Positions 10,156 to 18,988 of a DNA stretch of 64,000 bases are shown piece after piece; position 1 is the stretch's first letter, and the number at the start of each line of letters is the position of its first letter. Source of the DNA: Salinarimonas ramus (GTDB taxonomy: Bacteria > Pseudomonadota > Alphaproteobacteria > Rhizobiales > Beijerinckiaceae); assembly GCF_014645695.1 (NCBI RefSeq), contig NZ_BMMF01000002.1:62001-126000 (forward strand), in the 5' to 3' direction. The notes under the pieces are model-generated. The model was given only the letters and a program-made list of their open reading frames with translations. It was not told the DNA's origin and made no database searches. Position numbers and translations under genes: made by a program.

Positions 10156-11409
10156 ATGGACACGAAGACGACCGCCCTGCCCTACGACGTCGAGGCCGTG
10201 CGCCGGGATTTCCCCATCCTGTCGCAGCAGGTCTACGGCAAGCCGCTCGTCTATCTCGACAACGCCGCCTCCGCGCAGAAGCCGAAGGCCGTGATCGAGG
10301 CGATGACGAACGCCATGGAGACGGGCTACGCCAACGTCCATCGCGGCCTCCACTACATGGCGAACGTCGCCACCGAAGGTTTCGAGGCCGCGCGCGAGAC
10401 CGTGCGCGAATATCTCGGCGCGGCTTCCACGGACGAGATCGTCTTCACCCGCAACGCGACGGAGGCCTACAACCTCGTGGCCGACTGCTTCGGCCGGATG
10501 GGCGGCGCGCACGGCATCGGCGAGGGCGACGAGATCGTGCTCTCCATCATGGAGCACCACTCGAACATCGTGCCCTGGCACTTCCTGCGCGAGCGCAAGG
10601 GCGCCGTGATCAAGTGGGTGCCGGTGTCGGACGAGGGCGAGTTCCTGTTCGAGGAATACGAGAAGCTGCTTTCGCCGCGCACCAAGATGGTCGCGATCAC
10701 CCAGATGTCGAACGCGCTCGGCACGGTGACGCCGATGGGTGCGATCATCGAGGCGGCGCACGCCCGCGGCATTCCCGTGCTCGTGGACGGCGCGCAATCG
10801 GCCGTGCACATGAACGTGGACGTGCAGGCGCTCGACGCCGACTTCTTCGTCATGACCGGCCACAAGCTCTACGGCCCGACGGGCATCGGCGTCCTCTACG
10901 GCAAGAAGGCCTGGCTCGACCGCATGCCGCCCTTCCTCGGCGGCGGCGAGATGATCGACACCGTCACGACCGACAGCGTGTCGTACAACCAGCCGCCGCA
11001 TCGGTTCGAGGCGGGCACGCCGGCGATCCTCGAGGCGATCGGCCTGGACGCGGCTTTGCGCTACATAATGGCGCTCGGACGCGACACCATCGCCGCCCAC
11101 GAGGCGATGCTGCGCGACTACGCGCAGGGACGGCTCGGCGAGATGAACTCCATCCGCCTCATCGGCCAAGCCAAAGAGAAGGGCGCGATCTTCTCCTTCG
11201 AGATGAAGGGCGCGCACGCCCACGACGTCGCCACCGTCATCGATCGCCAGGGCGTCGCCGTGCGCGCGGGCACGCATTGCGCCATGCCGCTCTTGCAGCG
11301 CTTCGGCGTCACCTCCACATGCCGGGCATCGTTCGGGCTCTACAACACGCGCGAGGAAGTCGATATTCTCGTGGATGCCCTGCGCAAGGCCGAAACGTTG
11401 TTCGCCTGA
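10156..11409 (+). CDS. sufS: Cysteine desulfurase SufS
   Basis: A 417-residue group II (SufS/CsdA) cysteine desulfurase. It begins DVEAVRRDFPILSQQVYGKP and YLDNAASAQKP, a standard SufS opening. The PLP lysine is Lys237 in TGHKLYGPTGIG and the catalytic cysteine is Cys375 in RAGTHCAMPLLQRFGV, on the short rigid loop that normally needs a SufE or SufU partner. No sufE is present in this window. GGAGG stands 6 bases before the ATG. Confidence 0.95.
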   Translation: MDTKTTALPYDVEAVRRDFPILSQQVYGKPLVYLDNAASAQKPKAVIEAMTNAMETGYANVHRGLHYMANVATEGFEAARETVREYLGAASTDEIVFTRNATEAYNLVADCFGRMGGAHGIGEGDEIVLSIMEHHSNIVPWHFLRERKGAVIKWVPVSDEGEFLFEEYEKLLSPRTKMVAITQMSNALGTVTPMGAIIEAAHARGIPVLVDGAQSAVHMNVDVQALDADFFVMTGHKLYGPTGIGVLYGKKAWLDRMPPFLGGGEMIDTVTTDSVSYNQPPHRFEAGTPAILEAIGLDAALRYIMALGRDTIAAHEAMLRDYAQGRLGEMNSIRLIGQAKEKGAIFSFEMKGAHAHDVATVIDRQGVAVRAGTHCAMPLLQRFGVTSTCRASFGLYNTREEVDILVDALRKAETLFA

Positions 11410-11419
11410 TCCGAGAGCC

Positions 11420-11833
11420 ATGAATCCCCCGACGAGCGAGACCGCCGTGACCGATATGTCCACTCCCAACGAGCCGCAGGTCGCCACCACGGGCGAGGTC
11501 GGCGGCGCCGGCCTGCCTCCGGAGGAGATCGATCGCCTGACCGACGATATCGTCGCGGCGCTCAAGACGGTCTACGACCCCGAGATCCCCGCCGACATCT
11601 ACGAGCTCGGCCTGATCTACCGCGTGGAGATCTCCGACGAGCGCAAGGTGTCCATCGACATGACCCTCACCTCCCCCGGCTGCCCCGTGGCGGGCGAGAT
11701 GCCGGGCTGGGTCGAGAACGCCGTCTCCGCCGTGCAGGGCGTGCAGGAGGTCGACGTGCAGATCGTCTTCGATCCGCCTTGGGACCAGAGCCGCATGTCC
11801 GACGAGGCTCGAGTCGCCCTCGACATGTGGTGA
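11420..11833 (+). CDS. sufT: SUF-associated MIP18/DUF59 protein SufT
   Basis: A 137-residue protein of the MIP18 (DUF59) family found at the end of alphaproteobacterial suf operons and linked to maturation of Fe-S proteins. The core from about residue 40 reads IVAALKTVYDPEIPADIYELGLIY, with the conserved DPE motif, and TLTSPGCPVAGEMPG holds the conserved cysteine. The N-terminal 35 residues are low-complexity. An in-frame ATG at 11456 is an alternative start. It follows sufS by 10 bases. Confidence 0.88.
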   Translation: MNPPTSETAVTDMSTPNEPQVATTGEVGGAGLPPEEIDRLTDDIVAALKTVYDPEIPADIYELGLIYRVEISDERKVSIDMTLTSPGCPVAGEMPGWVENAVSAVQGVQEVDVQIVFDPPWDQSRMSDEARVALDMW

Positions 11834-11870
11834 GCGGGAAGCGGGAGGTGTGGGCGCGGGAGCGGGCCTC

Positions 11871-12284
11871 ATGAGCGATACCAAGCCAGACATCACGCTG
11901 CTGTCACGGGCGCTGGAGCGCCTGATCGAGGGATGGGCGCGCTACGAGGCGGATACGAGCGACATCCAGATTCGCGACGGGCTCGTGCAGCGCTTCGAGT
12001 TCACCTACGAGATCGCCCACAAAAGCCTCAAGCGCTATCTGGAATACGCATCGCCGAACCCCGAAACCGTCGATGCGATGACGTTTTCCGAGCTGATCCG
12101 CACGGCGTCGGAGCAGGGCCTCCTGCTGGGGGAATGGCCGGAATGGCGGACGTTCCGCGAGATGCGCGGCAAGACCAGCCACGCCTATTCGGAACGCGTG
12201 GCGCTCGAGGTGGTGGCCGGCATCCCTCGCTTCATCGACGAGGCGCGCGTGCTGCGCGACAGGCTGGCGGGGCGGCTCGCATGA
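11871..12284 (+). CDS. HEPN toxin of a HEPN/MNT system (HepT-like, formerly nucleotidyltransferase substrate-binding protein)
   Basis: A 137-residue all-helical HEPN-domain protein of the HI0074/HepT type. The catalytic RNase motif RX4HXY is intact as RGKTSHAY at 99-106; in characterised HepT proteins the R and H cleave RNA and the tyrosine is adenylylated by the MNT partner to silence it. It starts 37 bases after sufT in the same direction with no terminator seen between, so it may be read from the Irr-controlled suf transcript. A GTG upstream at 11850 in frame is a weaker start; GGGAG precedes the ATG at 11871. Its target here is unknown. Confidence 0.85.
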   Translation: MSDTKPDITLLSRALERLIEGWARYEADTSDIQIRDGLVQRFEFTYEIAHKSLKRYLEYASPNPETVDAMTFSELIRTASEQGLLLGEWPEWRTFREMRGKTSHAYSERVALEVVAGIPRFIDEARVLRDRLAGRLA

Positions 12285-12616
12285 TTGTGGATGAGCGCGT
12301 CCTCGATCTTGCGCCGGCGCATGCGAAGATCGTCCGCGCGATCCTCGCCGACCACGTTCCCGATCGCACGGTGCTCGCCTTCGGATCGCGAACGCGCGCG
12401 ACGTCCAAGCGCTATTCGGACCTCGATCTCGTCGTCATGGGCGACGAGCCGCTTCCTCTCGCGGAAATGGCTGCCTTGGCGGAGGCCTTCGACGTGTCGG
12501 ACCTGCCGTTCAAGGTGGACGTCGTGAGCTGGGCGACGATGGAAGACGGGTTCCGCGCCGTGGTGAGTCGCGACGCGGTGCCGGTGCACCGGCCTGCCGG
12601 CGTGAACACTCAATAA
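12281..12616 (+). CDS. MNT minimal nucleotidyltransferase antitoxin (MntA-like)
   Basis: A 111-residue minimal nucleotidyltransferase. The motif GSX10DXD is exact: Gly35-Ser36, ten residues, then Asp47-Leu-Asp49 (YSDLDLVV), and the third carboxylate is Asp80 in FKVDVVSW. These are the residues needed to transfer AMP to the HEPN partner. The start ATG overlaps the stop of the HEPN gene by four bases (ATGA), the normal coupling of such pairs. It is complete and not decayed. Confidence 0.85.
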   Translation: MIVDERVLDLAPAHAKIVRAILADHVPDRTVLAFGSRTRATSKRYSDLDLVVMGDEPLPLAEMAALAEAFDVSDLPFKVDVVSWATMEDGFRAVVSRDAVPVHRPAGVNTQ

Positions 12617-12622
12617 GGAAAA

Positions 12623-12698
12623 TGGTGGGCCCGGCAGGACTCGAACCTGCAACCAGACCGTTATGAGCGGCCGGCTCTAACCATTGAGCTACGGGCCC
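12623..12698 (-). tRNA. tRNA with CAU anticodon, probably tRNA-Ile2 (lysidine type)
   Basis: A complete 76-base cloverleaf with encoded CCA. On the minus strand the acceptor starts GGGCCCG, the D-arm is GCTC-AATGGTTA-GAGC, the anticodon stem is GGCCG/CGGTC around loop CTCATAA (anticodon CAT), and the T-arm contains GGTTCGAGTCC. The acceptor has C4-G69 and C5-G68, which are positive determinants for the lysidine synthetase TilS, and the D-loop is the short form seen in tRNA-Ile2. Elongator tRNA-Met cannot be fully excluded. The initiator is excluded because positions 1-72 form a normal G-C pair. Confidence 0.9.
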
Positions 12699-12799
12699 CC
12701 GAGGGGTGGGAGAACCCCTCTACACCAGCGTGGGCGCGCCGTCACCACTCGCGATGCGCTGAAATCGTGCGTCGCGCTTTCCGGGACGACGCGCCTCTC

Positions 12800-13357
12800 T
12801 CAGCGCAGCTTCATGGGGTAGGCCCGCTGCACGCCGCGGGCGACGAGCACCGCCACGATCGCCTTGACGGCGTCTCCCGGCAGGAACACGGCGCTGCCGG
12901 CGGCCGCCTGGACGAGGTCCATGCCGGTCACCACGGCGAGCCACGGGATGCCGATCGCGTAGACCGCGACGACGCCGCCGGCGAGGCAGGCGAGCAAGGC
13001 GAAGGCGAGGTCGCGGGCGCCCCACGAGCCGACCCGCGTCGTGCGCTGCGCGACGAGCCCCGTGACGAAGGCGCCCACGATCCAGCCGACGATGAAGCCG
13101 CCCGTGGGCCCGAGCAGCACGCCGAAGCCGCCGCGCCCGCCGGCGAGCACCGGCAGGCCGATCGCCACGAGCAGCACGAGCAGCGCGAGCGCGAGCCCGC
13201 CGCGCACCGGCCCGAGCATCAGCCCCGCGAGCATGACGCCGAGCGTCTGCAGCGTGATCGGCACCGGCAGGAAGCCGACGCTGATCGGCGGCATCAGCCC
13301 CATCGCGGCGGTGATGGCGGCGAACAGGGCGATCAGGACGAGGTCACGGGTGCTCAT
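12800..13357 (-). CDS. bioY: Biotin ECF transporter S component BioY
   Basis: A 185-residue membrane protein, the biotin-binding S subunit of an energy-coupling-factor transporter. It has six hydrophobic segments and the BioY features: PVPITLQTLGVMLAGLMLG near 35 and LGPTGGFIVGWIVGA in the middle. The ATG at 13357 gives the standard BioY length; the open frame extends 12 codons more. It is the last gene of bioM-bioN-bioY, and its start overlaps the end of bioN by 14 bases. Confidence 0.93.
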   Translation of the reverse strand: MSTRDLVLIALFAAITAAMGLMPPISVGFLPVPITLQTLGVMLAGLMLGPVRGGLALALLVLLVAIGLPVLAGGRGGFGVLLGPTGGFIVGWIVGAFVTGLVAQRTTRVGSWGARDLAFALLACLAGGVVAVYAIGIPWLAVVTGMDLVQAAAGSAVFLPGDAVKAIVAVLVARGVQRAYPMKLR

Positions 13358-14012
13358 GCGGAACGGCTTTCTTGCGGCTCTCTTGCAGGCCATGGCTGGC
13401 CTCTGCGGGGGAACGGGGACCGCCGCGCGCCTCGATGGCGGCGGCGATGGCGTCGGCGTTGACGAGCGTGCGCACGACGAGGGGCACGACGAGGGCGACG
13501 GGGCCGACGCGCATGCCGCGCGCGGCCCGCGCCTCGCGGATGGCGCGGCTCTCGGCGAGGATCTCGGGCACGAAGCGCAGGACGAGGGCGATGGCGAGCG
13601 CCACGTCGGCGGAGCGCACCAGGCCGATGCGGTCGAGCGGCGCGAGCAGGCGCTCGAGCGTCTCGAGCAGATCCGAGACGCGCGTCGTCGCCGTCACCAC
13701 GATCCCGAGGAGGACGAGCGCGGCGACGCGCAGACCCGCAGCCGCGGCCTCGCGCCAGCCGTCGAGCCAGACGCTCGCGGCCACGACGAGCGCAACGAGG
13801 ATCGCGGTCGTCGTCAGCTGACCGCGCAGCTGCGAGACCGGCACGCGCGAAAGCAAGAGGAGGGCGAGCGCGAGCGCGGCGAAGCCCGCGAGGATCGCGG
13901 GCTCGTCGACGAGGACGAGGGCGAGGCCCGCCGTCGCGAGCCCCGCGAGCTTCGGCCCCGGCGTGAGCCGATGGAGCGGGCTCTCCCCCGGCACGTAGAG
14001 CGAGAGCGTCAC
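13344..14012 (-). CDS. bioN: Biotin ECF transporter transmembrane protein BioN
   Basis: A 222-residue T component (EcfT family) coupling BioM ATP hydrolysis to BioY. It starts VTLSLYVPGESPLHRLTPGPKL, with the typical LHxLxPxxKL opening, has four to five membrane segments and the ARG signature (REARAARGM) in the coupling helix near 165; the second copy near the end reads AIEARGGPR. The GTG start overlaps the bioM stop by four bases (GTGA). Confidence 0.9.
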   Translation of the reverse strand: MTLSLYVPGESPLHRLTPGPKLAGLATAGLALVLVDEPAILAGFAALALALLLLSRVPVSQLRGQLTTTAILVALVVAASVWLDGWREAAAAGLRVAALVLLGIVVTATTRVSDLLETLERLLAPLDRIGLVRSADVALAIALVLRFVPEILAESRAIREARAARGMRVGPVALVVPLVVRTLVNADAIAAAIEARGGPRSPAEASHGLQESRKKAVPHEHP

Positions 14013-14686
14013 GAGAACGCCTCCACGTAGCGGCGGATCGCCGGCTCCGGCCGGTCGTCGTAGGCGATGCGGCCGTCGGCGACGACGAGCACCCGGTCGA
14101 AATCGCTCAAGAGGTCGAGGTCGTGGCTCACGACGATCGCCGGCTGCTCCAGCGCGGCGACGGCGTCGCGGATGCGGTTGCGGTTCCTCAGGTCGAGGAG
14201 CGTCGTCGGCTCGTCCATGACGACGATCCCCGGGCGCGTCACCAGCACCGAGACGAGGGCGACCATCTGCTTCTCCCCGCCCGACAGCGTGTGCGCCGCC
14301 CGCTCCGCCAGGTGCCCGAGGCCGTAGGCGTCGAGCGCGGCGGCGGCGCGCTCCCGCGCCTCGCTCTTGGAGTGCCCGCGATTGCGCAGCCCGAAGGCGA
14401 CGTCCTCGACGACGATGGGGAAGACGATCTGGTTGTCCGGGTTCTGGAAGACGAAGCCGACCTCGCGCCGCACCGCCTTCACGTCGCGCGTCGTGTCGAG
14501 CCCCTCGACGACGACGCGCCCCTCGTCGGGCAGGACGAGGCCGTTGAGAAGGCGCGCGAACGTGCTCTTGCCCGACCCGTTCGCCCCGACGATCCCGATT
14601 CGGCGCTCCGTGAGAACGCAATCGATCCCGCGCAGGATCGGGCGATCCTGCGCGCGCACGACGACGTTCTCGAGAAGGATGTGCAT
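14009..14686 (-). CDS. bioM: Biotin ECF transporter ATPase BioM
   Basis: A 225-residue ECF-type ABC ATPase. Walker A is GANGSGKST (near 30), the Q-loop is FVFQNPDNQIVFP, a hallmark of ECF ATPases, the signature is LSGGEKQMVAL and Walker B is IVVMDEPTTLLD. The ATG at 14686 gives the usual BioM start MHILLENVVV; the open frame reaches 35 codons further. It is the first gene of bioMNY and diverges from the CoA-transferase genes over 276 bases. Confidence 0.92.
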   Translation of the reverse strand: MHILLENVVVRAQDRPILRGIDCVLTERRIGIVGANGSGKSTFARLLNGLVLPDEGRVVVEGLDTTRDVKAVRREVGFVFQNPDNQIVFPIVVEDVAFGLRNRGHSKSEARERAAAALDAYGLGHLAERAAHTLSGGEKQMVALVSVLVTRPGIVVMDEPTTLLDLRNRNRIRDAVAALEQPAIVVSHDLDLLSDFDRVLVVADGRIAYDDRPEPAIRRYVEAFS

Positions 14687-14962
14687 GGGATCGGCGTCTC
14701 GCGTCAGGTCCGCGCGGGCGCGGCGGCCCGTCGGGCGAGCGAGATAGCACCGGGTCGAACGGTCGGATAGTGCCGGAGCACGGCGATGCACACGAAGATC
14801 GCCGAGGCAACCTCAAGACACGCGAGGGTAGACGGCATCTACGCTAGCGCCCCTGACGAAGGTCGTGCCCCCTCCCCGCCCGCACGCCGCTCGCGCGCGT
14901 TGCCTCCCCCCGCACCCATCCTGTAGGAGTGACGCACGATCGAACCTGGAGGTCGAACGACC

Positions 14963-15667
14963 ATGAAGAAGGTCTATCCCGACGCGACGGCGGCGCTCGC
15001 GGGTCTCTTGAAGGACGACATGACGATCATGGCCGGCGGCTTCGGCCTGTGCGGCATTCCGGAGACGCTGATCGACGCGATCAAGCTCTCGGGCGCCAAG
15101 GGGCTGACCGTCATCTCCAACAATGCCGGCGTCGACGGCATCGGGCTCGGCGTGCTGCTGGAGACGCGCCAGATCCGTAAGATGATCTCGTCCTACGTCG
15201 GCGAGAACAAGACCTTCGCCCAGCAATACCTCGCGGGCGAGCTCGAGCTCGAGTTCAACCCGCAGGGCACGCTCGCCGAGCGCATCCGCGCCGGCGGCGC
15301 GGGCATCCCGGCCTTCTTCACCAAGACGGGCGTCGGCACGCTGATCGCCGAGGGCAAGGAGGTGCGCGAGTTCGACGGCGAGCGCTACGTGATGGAGCGC
15401 GGCCTGTTCGCCGACCTCGCCATCGTGCACGCGCATACCGGCGATACCGAAGGCAACCTCGTCTACCGGAAGACCGCGCGCAACTTCAACCCGATGATGG
15501 CCACCGCCGCGGAGGTCACCGTCGCCGAGGTGGAGCACCTGGTCCAGGCGGGCGAGATCGACGCCGACCACATCCACACCCCCGGCATCTTCGTCCAGCG
15601 CATCATCCACGTGGCGGACGCCAAGAAGCACATCGAGCAGCGCACCACCCGCCCGCGGGCGGCCTGA
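14963..15667 (+). CDS. scoA: 3-oxoacid CoA-transferase subunit A
   Basis: A 234-residue alpha subunit of a succinyl-CoA:3-ketoacid (SCOT-type) CoA-transferase. It has the glycine-rich opening [15 protein letters not shown] near 25-40 and [23 protein letters not shown], a strong SCOT signature. With subunit B it activates acetoacetate with succinyl-CoA for ketone body or polyhydroxybutyrate use. CTGGAGG is upstream of the ATG. It is 16 bases from subunit B. Confidence 0.92.
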   Translation: MKKVYPDATAALAGLLKDDMTIMAGGFGLCGIPETLIDAIKLSGAKGLTVISNNAGVDGIGLGVLLETRQIRKMISSYVGENKTFAQQYLAGELELEFNPQGTLAERIRAGGAGIPAFFTKTGVGTLIAEGKEVREFDGERYVMERGLFADLAIVHAHTGDTEGNLVYRKTARNFNPMMATAAEVTVAEVEHLVQAGEIDADHIHTPGIFVQRIIHVADAKKHIEQRTTRPRAA

Positions 15668-15683
15668 GGGAGGCACGACCATC

Positions 15684-16355
15684 ATGCCCTGGACCCGTGA
15701 GCAGATCGCCGCGCGCGCCGCCAAGGAATTGCGCGACGGCTTCTACGTCAATCTCGGCATCGGCATCCCCACGCTCGTGTCGAACTACATCCCCGAGGGG
15801 ATGACGGTGCAGCTGCAGAGCGAGAACGGCATGCTCGGCATGGGCCCCTTCCCCTACGAGGGCGAGGAGGATCCGGACCTGATCAACGCCGGCAAGCAGA
15901 CAATCACCGAGCTGCCGACGACCTCCTACTTCTCCTCCGCCGATTCCTTCGGGATGATCCGCGGCGGGCACATCGACCTCTCCATCCTGGGCGCCATGCA
16001 GGTCGCCAGGAACGGCGATCTCGCCAACTGGATGATCCCCGGCAAGATGGTGAAGGGCATGGGCGGCGCCATGGACCTCGTCGCCGGCGTGAAGAAGGTC
16101 GTCGTCGTGATGGAGCACGTCGCCAAGGCCAAGGACGGCACGGAGAGCCCCAAGCTGCTCGAGGCCTGCGACCTGCCGCTCACCGGAACCGGCGTCGTCG
16201 ACATGGTGATCACGGATCTGGGCGTCTTCACGATCGACAAGCACGGCGACGGCGGGATGACGCTGATCGAGCTCGCCGAGGGCGTGACGCTCGACGAGAT
16301 CGCCGCCAAGACCGCCGGCGCCTACACGGTGGCTCCGTCGCTGAAGGCCGCCTGA
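15684..16355 (+). CDS. scoB: 3-oxoacid CoA-transferase subunit B
   Basis: A 223-residue beta subunit of the same enzyme. The catalytic glutamate that forms the enzyme-CoA thioester is Glu47 in [28 protein letters not shown] and [19 protein letters not shown] are SCOT signatures. GGGAGG precedes the ATG. Length and motifs are normal. Confidence 0.92.
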   Translation: MPWTREQIAARAAKELRDGFYVNLGIGIPTLVSNYIPEGMTVQLQSENGMLGMGPFPYEGEEDPDLINAGKQTITELPTTSYFSSADSFGMIRGGHIDLSILGAMQVARNGDLANWMIPGKMVKGMGGAMDLVAGVKKVVVVMEHVAKAKDGTESPKLLEACDLPLTGTGVVDMVITDLGVFTIDKHGDGGMTLIELAEGVTLDEIAAKTAGAYTVAPSLKAA

Positions 16356-16491
16356 CGTCACCGCCCGCTCGGCGGAAGGTGCGGCGGTGGCGGCCGGAAC
16401 CCCGCCCGCCCCGCCGCGCGTTTCCCCGCACGGCATCGACGCCGGGCGCCCACGCGCTATCTGCCATGATGCCGCATGCGAGGAGACAGCC

Positions 16492-17403
16492 GTGAGCACG
16501 ACCGATTTGACGCCCGCCGTCTCCGGCGAGCGCCGAGAGACCGCCCGCCGCAGCGGGCGGCTCTCCTACTACGTCGCCGGCGAGGGCGCGCCGCTGCTCC
16601 TGATCCACTCCATCAACGCCGCCGCCTCCGCCTACGAGATGCGCCCGCTGCACGAGCGGCTGGCGACGAGCCGACGGGTCTATACGGTGGACCTTCCCGG
16701 CTACGGCTTCTCCGATCGCTCCGCGCGCACCTACGACATCCGCCTCTTCACCAACGCCGTGCTCGACATGGTGGACGTGATTCGCGAGGCGCACGGGCCG
16801 CGGGCCATCGACGCCGTGGCGCTCTCGCTGTCGTGCGAGTTCCTCGCCCGCGCCGCGCGCGAGGTGCCGGACGCCTTCGCGAGCCTCGCCTTCGTGACGC
16901 CCACGGGCTTCGCCAAGGGCTCCCACCGCAAGCGCGGCACGCCGGAGACGTCGATGCGCATCCCCGGCATGCGCGGCTTCCTGAATGCCCCGTGGGGCCG
17001 CGGCCTCTACCGGCTCCTCACATCGGAGCGCTCGATTCGCTACTTCCTGCAGCGCACCTTCGGGCGAAAGGACGTGCCGGCGGAGATGGTCGCCTACGAT
17101 TGGCGCTCCACTCGCCAGCCGGGCGCTGAGCACGCGCCTTTCGCCTTCCTGTCGGGCGAGCTCTTCGCCCGCGACGTGCGCGACCTCTACGAGGATCTCG
17201 ACCTGCCGATCTACGTGCTGCACGGCACGAAGGGCGATTTCCGGGACTTCTCGGAGGCGAACTGGGCCATCGCCCGCAAGAACTGGCTGTTCTCGGCCTT
17301 CGACACCGGCGCGCTGGTGCATTGGGAGAAGCCGGAGGAGTTCCTGGGCGCCTACGAGCGCTTCCTCGCCGAGGTGGGCGGTATCCGGGCTGCTGCGAGC
17401 TGA
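16492..17403 (+). CDS. Alpha/beta hydrolase upstream of crtI
   Basis: A 303-residue alpha/beta hydrolase. LLIHSINAAASAYEMRPL carries the oxyanion-loop region, and the nucleophile elbow is VALSLSCEF, a degenerate AxSxS form of GxSxG. YVLHGTKGDFRDF and GALVHWEKPEEF hold the likely acid and histidine. The GTG start at 16492 has AGGAGA seven bases upstream; the ORF upstream of it is less plausible. It ends 34 bases before crtI and may be cotranscribed with it, but no link to carotenoids is proven. Confidence 0.75.
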   Translation: MSTTDLTPAVSGERRETARRSGRLSYYVAGEGAPLLLIHSINAAASAYEMRPLHERLATSRRVYTVDLPGYGFSDRSARTYDIRLFTNAVLDMVDVIREAHGPRAIDAVALSLSCEFLARAAREVPDAFASLAFVTPTGFAKGSHRKRGTPETSMRIPGMRGFLNAPWGRGLYRLLTSERSIRYFLQRTFGRKDVPAEMVAYDWRSTRQPGAEHAPFAFLSGELFARDVRDLYEDLDLPIYVLHGTKGDFRDFSEANWAIARKNWLFSAFDTGALVHWEKPEEFLGAYERFLAEVGGIRAAAS

Positions 17404-17437
17404 CGAGCTGTCAAGTTCCTGTTACGCTCTCCGGGCG

Positions 17438-18988
17438 ATGAACGTCTTGACACACCCTCCCCGCGCCGGCCTGCCCGCGCTCGAAGACCGCCCCCACGCG
17501 GTGATCGTCGGCTCCGGCTTCGGCGGCCTCGCCGCCGCCGTCCGGCTCGGCGCCCGCGGCTACCGCGTGACGGTGCTGGAGAAGCTCGACCAGCCGGGGG
17601 GGCGCGCGCGCGTCTTCCGCGAGGGCGGCTTCACCTTCGATGCCGGCCCCACCCTGATCACGGCGCCGCATCTCTTCGAGGAATTGTGGGAGATCTGCGG
17701 GCGGCGGATGGAGGACGACGTCGCGGTGCGGCCGCTCGACCCGTTCTACACGATCCGCTTCGACGACGGCGAGACCTTCCGCTACAGCGGCGACACGGAC
17801 GCCATGCGTGCCGAGATCGCCCGCCTCGCTCCGGACGATCTTGCCGGCTACGAGACCTTCATGGCCGCGTCCGAGGAGATCTGCCGCGTCGGCTTCGAGG
17901 AGCTGGGGCACGTGCCCTTCGCCTCGATCTCCGACATGCTGCGTGTGGCACCCGATCTCGTGCGGCTCGGCGCCCAGCGCTCGGTCTACGGTCTCGTCGC
18001 GAAGCATTTCCGCGACGAGCGGCTGCGCACCGTCTTCAGCTTCCACCCGCTGCTGATCGGCGGCAACCCGTTCTCGGCGAGCGCGATCTACGCGCTGATC
18101 CATCACCTCGAGAAGAGATGGGGCGTGCATTACGCGCAAGGCGGCATCAACCGCCTCGTCGCCGGCATCGTCGGCCTGATCGAGGGCCAGGGCGGGCGCG
18201 TGCGGCTCGGCGCACCGGTGCAGGAGATCCTCCTCGAGGGGCGGCGCGCGATGGGCGTCCGGCTCGAAAGCGGCGAGACGATCCGCGCCGACATCGTGGT
18301 CTCGAACGCCGATTCGTCGGTGACTTACGGAAAGCTGCTGCCGCAGGGCACGAGGACGCGCTGGGGCCCCGCCCGCCAGCGCGTCGCGCAATGGTCGATG
18401 GGCCTCTTCGTCTGGTATTTCGGCACGAAGCGCCGCTACGAGGACGTCGGCCACCACACGATCGCGCTCGGGCCCCGCTACCGCGCGCTCCTCGACGACA
18501 TCTTCCGAAAGAAGCACCTCGCCGACGACTTCTCCCTCTATCTCCACCGCCCGAGCGCCAGCGATCCCAGCGTCGCGCCCGACGGCTGCGACGCCTTCTA
18601 CGTCCTCTCCCCCGTGCCGAACCTGCTCGGCCGGACGAATTGGGAGGCGGAGGCGGAGGCCTATCGGCGCAAGATCGAGCAGCGTCTCGCGGAGACGCTG
18701 CTGCCCGGCCTCTCCGACGAGATCGTCGTCTCGCGCGTGCTCACGCCGCAGGATTTCGAGCGCGACTACGCCTCGCTGCACGGCGCGGGCTTCGGGCTGG
18801 AGCCGGTGATGTGGCAATCGGCCTGGTTCCGGCCGCACAACAAGTCCGAGAGCATCGAGAACCTCTATCTCGTCGGCGCCGGCACTCATCCGGGTGCGGG
18901 CATGCCCGGCGTCCTGTCCACGGCGCGCGTCCTCGACCGCGTCGTCCCCGATCCCGATCAGCTCGTGAGGTCCCATGTCGGCGCGTGA
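17438..18988 (+). CDS. crtI: Phytoene desaturase CrtI
   Basis: A 516-residue FAD-dependent phytoene desaturase that introduces double bonds into phytoene. The dinucleotide-binding motif is VIVGSGFGGLAAAVRLGARG at 22-41, followed by the family opening GGRARVFREGGFTFDAGPTLIT. The C-terminal FAD motif NLYLVGAGTHPGAGMPGVL is the bacterial-type phytoene dehydrogenase signature. Length is normal. It overlaps crtB by 14 bases. No bacteriochlorophyll genes are present in this window. Whether it makes neurosporene, lycopene or a spirilloxanthin precursor is not visible. Confidence 0.93.
   Translation: MNVLTHPPRAGLPALEDRPHAVIVGSGFGGLAAAVRLGARGYRVTVLEKLDQPGGRARVFREGGFTFDAGPTLITAPHLFEELWEICGRRMEDDVAVRPLDPFYTIRFDDGETFRYSGDTDAMRAEIARLAPDDLAGYETFMAASEEICRVGFEELGHVPFASISDMLRVAPDLVRLGAQRSVYGLVAKHFRDERLRTVFSFHPLLIGGNPFSASAIYALIHHLEKRWGVHYAQGGINRLVAGIVGLIEGQGGRVRLGAPVQEILLEGRRAMGVRLESGETIRADIVVSNADSSVTYGKLLPQGTRTRWGPARQRVAQWSMGLFVWYFGTKRRYEDVGHHTIALGPRYRALLDDIFRKKHLADDFSLYLHRPSASDPSVAPDGCDAFYVLSPVPNLLGRTNWEAEAEAYRRKIEQRLAETLLPGLSDEIVVSRVLTPQDFERDYASLHGAGFGLEPVMWQSAWFRPHNKSESIENLYLVGAGTHPGAGMPGVLSTARVLDRVVPDPDQLVRSHVGA

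Noticed and set aside
12623-12698. Calling the CAU tRNA as initiator or elongator Met.
   Set aside because: The G1-C72 pair excludes the initiator. C4-G69 and C5-G68 and the short D-loop favour tRNA-Ile2, although elongator Met is not fully ruled out.
12701-12720. Hairpin GAGGGGT/ACCCCTC beside the tRNA gene as a terminator.
   Set aside because: It lies on the 5' side of the minus-strand tRNA and has no T-tract in either direction.
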